5,036 nt of DNA from Hydrogenophaga sp. (GTDB lineage Bacteria > Pseudomonadota > Gammaproteobacteria > Burkholderiales > Burkholderiaceae_C). The translations under genes and the position numbers were made by a program. How positions within the stretch are numbered: position 1 is the first letter of the stretch; the number at the start of each line of letters is the position of its first letter. The notes under the pieces were generated by a model. That model made no database searches and was not told the DNA's origin. It was given only the letters and a program-made list of their open reading frames with translations. Shown here piece by piece: positions 1 through 5,036 of this stretch. The DNA is taken from NCBI GenBank assembly GCA_018335615.1, contig JAGXRS010000156.1:1-5036 (forward strand), written 5' to 3'.

Positions 1-67
1 GGCGGGATTCGAACTCGCGACCCCTTGCACCCCATGCAAGTGCGCTACCAGGCTGCGCTACACGCCG
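1..67 (-). tRNA. tRNA-Pro, anticodon GGG (3' end cut by window edge)
   Basis: This transfer RNA carries proline and reads CCC/CCU codons. Read on the minus strand, the cloverleaf is clear. The 5' acceptor strand is CGGCGTG (67-61), followed by TA and a D stem GCGC/GCGC around AGCCTGGTA. The anticodon stem CTTGC/GCAAG encloses the loop ATGGGGT (35-29), which puts GGG at 33-31. A five-base variable loop and the T loop TTCGAAT (13-7) follow. The first base of the molecule is C, as in other bacterial proline tRNAs. Only one base of the 3' acceptor strand lies inside the window, so about 9-10 nt including any encoded CCA are missing. The T stem has one A-C mismatch (15/5). The gene lies just downstream of the merR gene and has its own promoter. 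Identity is firm; the truncation is due to the window, not decay. Confidence 0.95.
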
Positions 68-78
68 ACAAGCCTCAT

Positions 79-106
79 ATTATAGCCACCATTTCTGCTG
101 TTTCAG
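79..106 (-). promoter_or_regulatory. Sigma70-type promoter of tRNA-Pro
   Basis: On the minus strand a perfect TATAAT lies at 84-79. A CTGAAA hexamer (four of six matches to TTGACA) lies at 106-101, with a 16-bp spacer. Transcription would start near 73-71, about 4-6 nt before the mature tRNA 5' end at 67, which fits a short tRNA leader. The -35 hexamer overlaps the TGA stop codon (105-103) of the merR gene. The -10 match and position are seen directly; activity is inferred. Confidence 0.72.
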
Positions 107-558
107 ACCGGGTAACGAAGAAGCTCACGTATTTCCAGCAATTCTTGCCGGAGATCGAACGAATTCGAGGCGACACAGCCCGGCGATGCGACCTCCAGAG
201 GAGCAACAGCCTGCGCGTCTTCTGAAGAGATCGTGTCGTAGGAAGGCTCTTCGGGTGTCCCGGCGTCTTCCGCGGGCGGGCGGTGGCGCCCACGATCGGA
301 CTGTGCCCATTCCTGCAGCTTGTTGCGCGCGCCGCTGATGGTGAAACCCTGGTCGTACAGCAAGTCGCGAATGCGGCGGATCATCAGCACTTCGTGGTGC
401 TGGTAATACCGCCGGTTGCCGCGGCGCTTCATGGGGCGCAGCTGGGTGAATTCCTGCTCCCAGTACCGCAGCACATGTGGCTTCACACCGCACAACTCGC
501 CCACTTCTCCGATGGTGAAGTAGCGTTTGACGGGAATGGGAGGTAGGACTTTTTCCAT
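103..558 (-). CDS. MerR family transcriptional regulator (ihfA-linked type)
   Basis: This 151-residue protein is a probable DNA-binding transcription factor; its target and ligand are unknown. Residues about 13-33 (YFTIGEVGELCGVKPHVLRYWE) form the MerR helix-turn-helix. The wing KRRGNRRYY is at about 44-52, followed by helices reaching about residue 84 (RRIRDLLYDQGFTISGARNKL). A variable acidic and Pro/Ala-rich linker spans about 88-130. A terminal amphipathic helix (SFDLRQELLEIRELL) probably takes part in dimerisation. There is no metal-binding Cys cluster, only two isolated cysteines, so it is not a metal sensor of the MerR/CueR kind. I chose the ATG at 558 because it opens the MEKVLPPIPVKRYF stretch I recognise from homologues. 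In-frame TTG codons at 567 and 561 are possible alternatives. No strong Shine-Dalgarno precedes any of them. It follows ihfA after 173 nt, a frequent proteobacterial arrangement, and its stop overlaps the tRNA-Pro promoter. Confidence 0.92.
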   Translation of the reverse strand: MEKVLPPIPVKRYFTIGEVGELCGVKPHVLRYWEQEFTQLRPMKRRGNRRYYQHHEVLMIRRIRDLLYDQGFTISGARNKLQEWAQSDRGRHRPPAEDAGTPEEPSYDTISSEDAQAVAPLEVASPGCVASNSFDLRQELLEIRELLRYPV

Positions 559-660
559 CAAAATCAAGGCGGTGCGAGCCGATCCTTGAAATTTACTCTA
601 ACCCAGACACCCGTGCGCACATGCCTCGCAATATGTCTGCGCCGGCCCTTGTGACGCAGC

Positions 661-682
661 CGGGAGCGCGGTCGCGCACCCG
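661..682 (-). other. GC-rich hairpin in the ihfA-merR spacer
   Basis: An inverted repeat in the 173-nt gap between ihfA and merR. Outer arms CGGG/CCCG (661-664, 679-682) and inner arms GCGC/GCGC (666-669, 674-677) are separated by one mismatch (665/678) and a 4-nt loop. It would fold in the ihfA 3' untranslated region or merR leader. No U tract follows on the minus strand, so it is not a standard intrinsic terminator. The rest of the gap has no convincing ORF and no strong promoter. A weak -10-like TAGAGT is at 600-595. Confidence 0.5.
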
Positions 683-700
683 CAGGCGGCCGGGAGCACC

Positions 701-736
701 GAGCGCTTGATGCCCCTGAGCGGAAGCGCTCTCAGG
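701..736 (-). other. Two competing hairpins across the ihfA stop codon
   Basis: Two mutually exclusive foldings share the same bases. One pairs GAGCGCTT (701-708) with AAGCGCTC (724-731), eight perfect base pairs with a 15-nt loop. The other pairs CCTGAG (715-720) with CTCAGG (731-736), extended by a CG/CG pair around a GAAG loop (+ strand); it includes the ihfA TGA (734-732). Neither is followed by a U run, so a role in RNA 3' end protection or weak termination is more plausible than intrinsic termination. The pairing is seen; function is inferred. Confidence 0.5.
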
Positions 737-1058
737 TCGCAGCACCGGCGTTTTGCACCTGCTCCTTGAGCTTGGGGCTCGCGTGAAAGGTGACCACGCG
801 CCTTGCCTTGATGGCCACGGGTTCGCCAGTACGGGGGTTGCGCCCGGGACGAGGCGCTTTGGTGCGGATCTGGAAATTGCCAAATCCGGAAATCTTCACA
901 TCGGTACCCTCGACGAGGCTGTCGGTCACCAGATCGAAGAAGGCGTCGATCATGTCCTTGGACTCGCGCTTGTTCAGTCCGATCTGGTCGAACAGCAACT
1001 CGGCGAGCTGCGCTTTGGTCAGTGCCGGGGTTTCCAGGCTTTCGACTGCCAGTTCCAT
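732..1058 (-). CDS. ihfA: Integration host factor subunit alpha
   Basis: IhfA pairs with IhfB to form IHF, a nucleoid protein that binds specific sites in the minor groove and bends DNA sharply, serving transcription, recombination and replication. The protein (108 aa from the chosen start) shows the full DNABII fold: an N-terminal helical dimerisation part (ALTKAQLAELLFDQIGLNKRESKDMIDAFF), the ISGFGNFQIR sheet at about 56-65, and the DNA-contacting arm RPGRNPRTGE at about 70-79, with the proline that intercalates at the kink. ARRVVTFHASPKLKEQV closes the domain. TKAQLAELLF and the RPGRNP arm fit the alpha subunit rather than HU. E. coli IhfA is 99 aa; the excess is mostly an N-terminal lead of about nine residues. 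An upstream ATG at 1073 gives 113 aa but lacks a ribosome site, whereas the ATG at 1058 has GGAG nine bases upstream. It lies immediately downstream of pheT, as in many proteobacteria, and is probably co-transcribed with it. Confidence 0.96.
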   Translation of the reverse strand: MELAVESLETPALTKAQLAELLFDQIGLNKRESKDMIDAFFDLVTDSLVEGTDVKISGFGNFQIRTKAPRPGRNPRTGEPVAIKARRVVTFHASPKLKEQVQNAGAAT

Positions 1059-1067
1059 CGCTTGGGT

Positions 1068-1071
1068 CTCC
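1068..1071 (-). promoter_or_regulatory. Shine-Dalgarno site favouring the second ihfA ATG
   Basis: GGAG on the minus strand at 1071-1068 lies nine bases before the ATG at 1058. It overlaps the upstream in-frame ATG (1073-1071), which itself has no purine-rich site before it. This supports the 1058 start. The pheT stop (1085-1083) is 24 nt from that ATG, so translational coupling is also possible. Confidence 0.55.
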
Positions 1072-1082
1072 ATCGGTGTTGA

Positions 1083-3512
1083 TCAAGTACGCAGCCGGGC
1101 CGCAACGCGCTGGGCCAGCGAGTCGAGCGCTCCCTGGACGGTCGCTTCAATGTCTTCCTCGGTCAGTGTAGCGTCGTCACGGTTCAGGACGAGGCGCACC
1201 GCCAGGCTTTTTTCATCCGCTGCCAAGCCGCCGGCGCCCGTGTCTGCACCCTGCTTCTTGGGACGGTACACGTCGAACAAGACGACATCCCGCAACCAGG
1301 CACTGCCTGGCGCACGGATCGCCTCGATCACCGCAGCGTGTGTGACGGCTTCCTTGACCACGACCGCCAAATCGCGCTCGACGGCCTGGTGGCGACTCAC
1401 ACTCTGGAACACCGGGACATCGCGGGTCAGCACGGCGTCCAGCTCCAGCTCGAACAGCACGGGCGCCTGTGCCAGCTCATAGGACTGGCGCCAGCGCGGG
1501 TGCAGTTCGCCCACATGGCCGATGCAGCGGCCCTGCAGCCAGACGCTGGCGCAGCGCCCCGGGTGCATAGCAGGGTGTTCGGCTGGCCGGAATTCGGCCT
1601 GCGCCGGTGCCAGCAGCGCCTGAACATCGCCTTTGGCGTCAAAGAAATCCACGTTGCGCTCGGGCGCGCCCCACTGCAGGGTTTGTGCGGGGCCGAAGCA
1701 CAGGCCCGCGACGCGCATGGGCTGGTCAAAACCCGCCACATGGGTGTCGCTGTCGGTCACAGACGGGTCTTTGCGGAACACGCGGCCCACCTCGAACAGC
1801 CGCACGCGATCGGCCCGGCGGTCGAGGTTGAACTTCAGCACCGACACCAGGCTGCCCAGCAATGACGAGCGCATCACGCTCATCTGGCTGGCGATGGGGT
1901 TGAGCAGCTTGATCGGGTCCGCGTTGCCGGCGAGCTCACGCTCCCAGCGCTCTTCCACAAAGCTGAAGTTGATGGTTTCCTGGTAGCCCAGCTGGGCCAG
2001 CTGGCGGCGTACCGCGAACGGCCCGCGCCGCGCCTCGGTGCGGATCTTGGCGGTGATGGGGGCCTGCGGGGGCGTGGCGGGCAAATGCTCGTAGCCCACG
2101 ACGCGGGCCACCTCTTCGATCAGGTCTTCCTCGATCTGCAGGTCAAAGCGGTACGCCGGCGGCGTCACGGTGAGGGTACCCTCGCCCTCTTCCAGCGCCA
2201 GGCCCAGCCGGCGCAGCGCGCCAGCACACTGCGCCTGCGACAGCGGCATGCCGATGACCTTCGCAGCGCGGGCCACCCGCAGCGTCACCGGGGTGGGCAC
2301 CGGCAGGTTCACGATCTGGTCATCTAGCGTCGCGGCCTCACCGCCGCAGATGTCCAGCACCAGCTGCGTGATGCGCTCGACGTGCTCAACGGTGGTGGAG
2401 GGATCAACACCCCGCTCGAACCGGTGTCCCGCGTCGGTGGAAAAGTTGTAGCGGCGTGAGCGCCCTGCAATCGCCTTGGGCCACCAGAACGCGGCTTCAA
2501 TGAAGATGTTGCGCGTGTCGTCCGACACCGCCGTGGCGTCACCACCCATGATGCCCGCCAGCGACTCGACCGACTGGTCGTCGGCGATCACGCCCACGGC
2601 CGGGTCCACGGCCACCTTGTTGCCGTTCAGCAGCTTCAGCTGCTCGCCTTCGCGGCCCCAGCGCACCTGCAGGCCGCCGTGGATCTTGTCGAGGTCGAAA
2701 ATGTGCGACGGCCGGCCCAGCTCGAACATCACATAGTTGGAGATGTCCACCAGTGGCGACACGCTGCGCTGCCCGCAGCGGGCCAGCCGCTCGACCATCC
2801 AGGCCGGCGTGGTGGCGCGGGTGTTGACGCCGCGCACGATGCGACCGGTGAAGCGCCCGCACAGGTCAGGTGCCTGCACCTGCACCGGCAAACGGTCCTG
2901 CAAGGTGACGGGCACCGCCGAAAAGCTGGGCTCCTGCAAGGGCGCACCGGTGAGCGCGGCCACTTCGCGGGCGATGCCATAGACGCTCAGGCAATGTGCC
3001 AGGTTGGGCGTGAGCTTCAGGGTGAACAGTATGTCGTCGAGCTGCAATTGCTCGCGGATGTCGCGCCCCACCACGGCGTCGTCGGCCAGCTCCAGCAGGC
3101 CACCGTGTTCGTCGTTGAGTTTCAGTTCCTTGGCCGAGCACAACATGCCCTGGCTTTCGACGCCCCGCAGCTTGCCGAGCTTGATGAGGAAGGGCTTGCC
3201 ATCCTCACCCGGCGGCAGGGCCGCGCCCACGGTGGCACAGGGCACCAGAATGCCGGGGCGTGCATTGGGCGCACCGCACACGATGCTGAGTGGCTGGGGC
3301 TGGCCCACATCGACCTGGCAGACGCGCAGCCGGTCGGCGTTCGGGTGCTGGACCGCCTCCAGGATGCGCCCCACCACCACACCGGTGAAGGGTGGTGCCA
3401 CCGGCTCCAGTTCCTCCACCTCCAGACCGGCCATGGTCAGGGTGTCGGCCAGCTGCTGGCTGCTCAGGGGCGGGTTGCAGAAGGCACGCAGCCAGGATTC
3501 AGGAAATTGCAT
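1083..3512 (-). CDS. pheT: Phenylalanyl-tRNA synthetase beta subunit
   Basis: PheT is the large subunit of the cytoplasmic alpha2-beta2 enzyme that charges tRNA-Phe; it binds tRNA and edits mischarged Tyr-tRNA. The protein is 809 aa, close to the usual 790-800. Domains in order: an N-terminal start typical of PheT (MQFPESWLRAF); an EMAP-like OB-fold tRNA-binding domain at about 40-150 (HPNADRLRVCQVDVG, IVCGAPN, KLRGVESQGMLCS); the B3/B4 editing region at about 215-385 (SPLVDISNYVMFELGRPSH, FDLDKI, LAGIMGG, DAGHRFERGVD); B5 at about 405-475 (RFDLQIEEDLIEEVARVVGY); a catalytically inactive synthetase-like core at about 480-690 (NPIASQMSVMRSSLL, RLFEVGRVF); and an FDX-ACB domain at about 700-809 (SRHQAVERDLAVVV, LFDVYRPKK). 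The start ATG has a GAG-containing upstream stretch (TTGAGACG) and matches the family N-terminus. It is 128 nt from pheS and 9-24 nt from ihfA. A short low-complexity insertion lies at about 753-765. No frameshift or missing domain is seen. Confidence 0.98.
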   Translation of the reverse strand: MQFPESWLRAFCNPPLSSQQLADTLTMAGLEVEELEPVAPPFTGVVVGRILEAVQHPNADRLRVCQVDVGQPQPLSIVCGAPNARPGILVPCATVGAALPPGEDGKPFLIKLGKLRGVESQGMLCSAKELKLNDEHGGLLELADDAVVGRDIREQLQLDDILFTLKLTPNLAHCLSVYGIAREVAALTGAPLQEPSFSAVPVTLQDRLPVQVQAPDLCGRFTGRIVRGVNTRATTPAWMVERLARCGQRSVSPLVDISNYVMFELGRPSHIFDLDKIHGGLQVRWGREGEQLKLLNGNKVAVDPAVGVIADDQSVESLAGIMGGDATAVSDDTRNIFIEAAFWWPKAIAGRSRRYNFSTDAGHRFERGVDPSTTVEHVERITQLVLDICGGEAATLDDQIVNLPVPTPVTLRVARAAKVIGMPLSQAQCAGALRRLGLALEEGEGTLTVTPPAYRFDLQIEEDLIEEVARVVGYEHLPATPPQAPITAKIRTEARRGPFAVRRQLAQLGYQETINFSFVEERWERELAGNADPIKLLNPIASQMSVMRSSLLGSLVSVLKFNLDRRADRVRLFEVGRVFRKDPSVTDSDTHVAGFDQPMRVAGLCFGPAQTLQWGAPERNVDFFDAKGDVQALLAPAQAEFRPAEHPAMHPGRCASVWLQGRCIGHVGELHPRWRQSYELAQAPVLFELELDAVLTRDVPVFQSVSRHQAVERDLAVVVKEAVTHAAVIEAIRAPGSAWLRDVVLFDVYRPKKQGADTGAGGLAADEKSLAVRLVLNRDDATLTEEDIEATVQGALDSLAQRVAARLRT

Positions 3513-3568
3513 GGATTCGTCTCAACAAAATTCAACGTGTCGGCCCGCTGTGCCATGGGCAGAAACAC

Positions 3569-3596
3569 CACCGGTCCGGCTCCCGGCCGACCGGTG
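3569..3596 (-). other. Strong hairpin in the pheS-pheT spacer
   Basis: An inverted repeat pairs CACCGGTC (3569-3576) with GACCGGTG (3589-3596), eight perfect base pairs. It continues after a one-base bulge with GGC/GCC (3578-3580, 3586-3588) around a 5-nt loop. It sits near the middle of the 128-nt spacer (3513-3640), which otherwise contains no credible gene or promoter. On the minus strand only a short GTGTTTCTG follows, so it is not a good intrinsic terminator. It may stabilise the RNA, mark a processing point or modulate pheT relative to pheS. Folding is seen; the role is inferred. Confidence 0.55.
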
Positions 3597-3640
3597 TTGC
3601 CCGGGAGCGGGAGCGTCGCCAGGCGGCGCGGGGCTTCAAT

Positions 3641-4693
3641 TCAGCGGAACTGCTTCAAGAACCGGATGTCGCCGTCAAAGAACAGGCGCAGGTCGTTCAC
3701 GCCATAGCGCAGCATCGTCAGGCGGTCGGGCCCCATGCCGAAGGCAAAGCCGATGTAGCGCTCGGGGTCCAGGCCCATGTTGCGCACCACGTTCGGGTGC
3801 ACCTGGCCAGAGCCCGCCACTTCCAGCCAGCGCCCGGCCAGCGGGCCGCTCTGGAACTGGATGTCGATCTCGGCGCTGGGCTCGGTGAAAGGGAAAAAAC
3901 TGGGGCGGAAACGCAGCACCAGGTCGTCCGATTCGAAGAAGGTGCGACAGAAATCGGTGAAGACGTATTTGAGGTCTTTGAAGCTGACGTTCTCCCCGAT
4001 CCACAGGCCCTCGCACTGGTGGAACATGGGCGAGTGCGTGGCATCACTGTCCACGCGGTAGGTGCGCCCGGGCGCGATGACGCGGATCTCGGGCATGCCG
4101 GCCCCGCTGTCGATGGCCGCGCGGTGGCGCTTGACGTGCTGCACCGCGTGGCGGATCTGCATCGGGCTGGTGTGCGTGCGCAGCAGATTGGGCGCCTGGG
4201 CGCTGCCGCCTTCAACGTAGAACGTGTCGTGCATCGAACGCGCCGGGTGGTCCTCGGGCGTGTTCAGGGCGGTGAAATTGAACCAGTCGGACTCGATCTC
4301 GGGGCCTTCGGCCACCTCGAAGCCCATGGAGCCGAAGATCGCCTCGATGCGCTCCAGTGTCAGACTCACCGGGTGCAGACCCCCCTGGCCGCGCTGACGC
4401 CCGGGCAGGGTGACGTCCAGCGCCTCGGCCTTGAGTTGAAGGTCAAGCTCGGCTTCAGCCAGCGCCTGGCGCCGCGCCGTGAGCGCCGCTTCCACCGCCT
4501 GCTTGGTCTGGTTGATGGCAGCGCCGCGGGTTTTCTTCTCGTCCACGGACAAAGCCGCCATGCCCTTCATCAAGTCCGTGATGCGACCCGACTTGCCCAG
4601 GAACAGGGCCTTGGCATTTTCCAGTTCGGCCGGGGTGGCAGCTTGCGCGAAAGCCTCGCGCGCGCCCTCAACCAGTGCGTCCAACTCGTTCAT
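3641..4693 (-). CDS. pheS: Phenylalanyl-tRNA synthetase alpha subunit
   Basis: PheS is the catalytic subunit of phenylalanyl-tRNA synthetase: it activates phenylalanine with ATP and transfers it to tRNA-Phe, in complex with PheT. The protein is 350 aa against 327 in E. coli. The N-terminal coiled-coil that contacts tRNA covers about 1-90 (ALFLGKSGRITDLMKGM). The class II catalytic core covers about 105-350: motif 1 region GLHPVSLTLERIEAIF (105-120), PEIESDWFNFTALN (131-144), HPARSMHDTFYV, motif 2 region RVIAPGRTYRVD and HSPMFHQCEGL (204-230), FRPSFFPFTEPSAEID (262-277), and motif 3 GFAFGMGPDRLTMLRYG (315-331). The specificity-pocket alanine of GFAFG is present (317). Extra residues relative to E. 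coli lie near 160-200 (EGGSAQAPN and KRHRAAIDSGAG). I chose the ATG at 4693 because it opens the family N-terminus; a TTG at 4762 would start inside a terminator. CGAG at 4704-4701 is a modest ribosome site. Expression probably depends on read-through of the terminator 25 nt upstream. Confidence 0.98.
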   Translation of the reverse strand: MNELDALVEGAREAFAQAATPAELENAKALFLGKSGRITDLMKGMAALSVDEKKTRGAAINQTKQAVEAALTARRQALAEAELDLQLKAEALDVTLPGRQRGQGGLHPVSLTLERIEAIFGSMGFEVAEGPEIESDWFNFTALNTPEDHPARSMHDTFYVEGGSAQAPNLLRTHTSPMQIRHAVQHVKRHRAAIDSGAGMPEIRVIAPGRTYRVDSDATHSPMFHQCEGLWIGENVSFKDLKYVFTDFCRTFFESDDLVLRFRPSFFPFTEPSAEIDIQFQSGPLAGRWLEVAGSGQVHPNVVRNMGLDPERYIGFAFGMGPDRLTMLRYGVNDLRLFFDGDIRFLKQFR

Positions 4694-4718
4694 GTGTGTG
4701 CTCGTGCGTTGCGGAAAC

Positions 4719-4769
4719 AAAAAAGGGGCTGAGAGCCGCGAGGGAAATCCCTCAAGCCTCAACCCCTTT
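4719..4769 (-). terminator. Intrinsic terminator / possible attenuator between rplT and pheS
   Basis: On the minus strand AAAGGGGTTGAG (4769-4758) pairs with CTCAGCCCCTTT (4733-4722), one pair being a U-G wobble. After a single bulged U the stem continues with GC/GC (4757-4756, 4736-4735). A second stacked hairpin GAGGG-ATTT-CCCTC (4753-4740) tops it. A run of six U (4724-4719) follows. This is a textbook Rho-independent terminator for the rplT transcript. It ends 25 nt before the pheS ATG, with no visible promoter in between, so some polymerase must read through. This matches the place of the pheST attenuator in enterobacteria, but the regulatory mode is not evident. Confidence 0.85.
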
Positions 4770-4780
4770 GAGCGACTGGA

Positions 4781-4809
4781 GGTGCTGCAGCCCGAAAGGC
4801 CGCTGCACC
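4781..4809 (-). other. GC hairpin directly after the rplT stop codon
   Basis: Arms at 4781-4792 and 4798-4809 pair nearly completely (GGTGC/GCACC outside, one A-A mismatch, then seven-nucleotide arms with one wobble) around a 5-nt loop. An alternative register pairs the six-base TGCAGC/GCTGCA. It begins 10 nt after the rplT stop codon and precedes the terminator by 11 nt. With no U tract it is not itself a terminator; it may protect the rplT mRNA or act as an upstream element of an attenuator. Confidence 0.5.
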
Positions 4810-4819
4810 CCGTCGTGAA

Positions 4820-5036
4820 TCAAGCGGCCAGCTTGGCTTTGACTTGCTCCACGATGCTGCCGAAAGCAGCCGGGTCGTTCACGGCCAGATCGGCCAGAAC
4901 CTTGCGGTCGATCTCGATTGACGCCTTCTTCAGGCCATTGGCGAACTGGCTGTACGTCAGGCCGCAAGCGCGTGCACCAGCGTTGATACGCGCGATCCAC
5001 AGCTGACGGAAGACGCGCTTCTTGTTGCGACGGTCA
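4820..5036 (-). CDS. rplT: 50S ribosomal protein L20 (N-terminal part outside window)
   Basis: L20 binds 23S rRNA early in assembly of the large ribosomal subunit. The window holds the last 71 codons plus the stop; the family is about 118-119 aa, so roughly the first 48 residues lie past the right edge. The visible part starts DRRNKKRVFRQLWIARINAG, followed by LTYSQFANGLKKASIEIDRKVLADLAV and VEQVKAKLAA, all classical L20 sequence with the lysine/arginine-rich character expected. In proteobacteria rplT normally follows infC and rpmI and precedes pheST, and that order is kept here. The frame is intact to a TGA at 4822-4820. In E. coli L20 represses its own operon through an upstream mRNA site, which would be outside this window. 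Confidence 0.97.
   Translation of the reverse strand, partial: DRRNKKRVFRQLWIARINAGARACGLTYSQFANGLKKASIEIDRKVLADLAVNDPAAFGSIVEQVKAKLAA

Noticed and set aside
595..600. TAGAGT as a -10 box for merR
   Set aside because: It matches four of six positions, but no acceptable -35 lies 16-18 bp upstream, so it is too weak to list as a promoter.
661..736. ihfA-merR hairpins as intrinsic terminators
   Set aside because: Neither hairpin region is followed by a U tract on the minus strand.
3464..3556. 30-codon minus-strand frame starting ATG in the pheS-pheT spacer and overlapping the pheT start
   Set aside because: It has no ribosome site and no recognisable sequence, and its second half is just another frame of pheT.
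2679..3888. Long plus-strand open frames opposite pheT and the pheS end
   Set aside because: They are antisense shadows produced by third-position GC bias, with low-complexity Ser/Arg/Ala-rich translations and no known family.
3392..4732. Open frame of 446 codons on the plus strand opposite pheS
   Set aside because: It mirrors pheS codons in a GC-rich gene; the translation is His/Arg/Ala-rich with no recognisable domain. pheS is certain on the other strand.
4694..4762. Extended pheS start at TTG 4762
   Set aside because: The extra 23 residues would be encoded by the terminator stem and U tract and do not resemble the PheS N-terminus; the ATG at 4693 fits the family.
4752..4808. 18-codon minus-strand frame starting GTG just after rplT and ending in the terminator, as a possible leader peptide
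   Set aside because: It has only one Phe codon, a GTG start and no Shine-Dalgarno at useful spacing. Its position across the terminator arm is suggestive but not enough to call a leader peptide.

Overview
The window is a housekeeping block from a GC-rich betaproteobacterium. Gene order and protein character point to Burkholderiales, probably a Comamonadaceae-like lineage; this rests on recognition, not a search. Every gene lies on the minus strand. In transcription order they are rplT (3' part, at the right edge), pheS, pheT, ihfA, a MerR-type regulator, and a tRNA-Pro(GGG) cut by the left edge.

Right part (5036 to 3513): the ribosomal protein L20 gene ends at 4820. A 126-nt gap to pheS follows. 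It holds a GC hairpin just after the rplT stop and then a strong intrinsic terminator with a U6 tract, ending only 25 nt before the pheS start codon. No good promoter is visible between terminator and pheS, so pheST-ihfA expression probably depends on read-through, in a position like that of the enterobacterial pheST attenuator. No Phe-rich leader peptide is present. pheS and pheT encode the two subunits of phenylalanyl-tRNA synthetase. They are separated by an unusually long 128-nt spacer with a strong hairpin.

Middle (3512 to 732): pheT is followed after a few bases by ihfA (IHF alpha subunit), the classical pheST-ihfA arrangement linking translation and nucleoid architecture. The start of ihfA is best placed at the second ATG, which has a GGAG at good spacing.

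Left part (731 to 1): 173 nt with two hairpin regions but no U-tract terminator separate ihfA from a 151-codon MerR-family gene that is a frequent partner of ihfA in proteobacteria. Its stop codon overlaps the -35 region of a clear sigma70-type promoter (perfect TATAAT) that drives tRNA-Pro. The window ends inside the tRNA acceptor stem.

I see no mobile element, CRISPR array or evident novel system. The most interesting points are non-coding: the rplT-pheS terminator, the pheS-pheT hairpin, the competing hairpins at the end of ihfA, and the tRNA promoter embedded in the end of merR.
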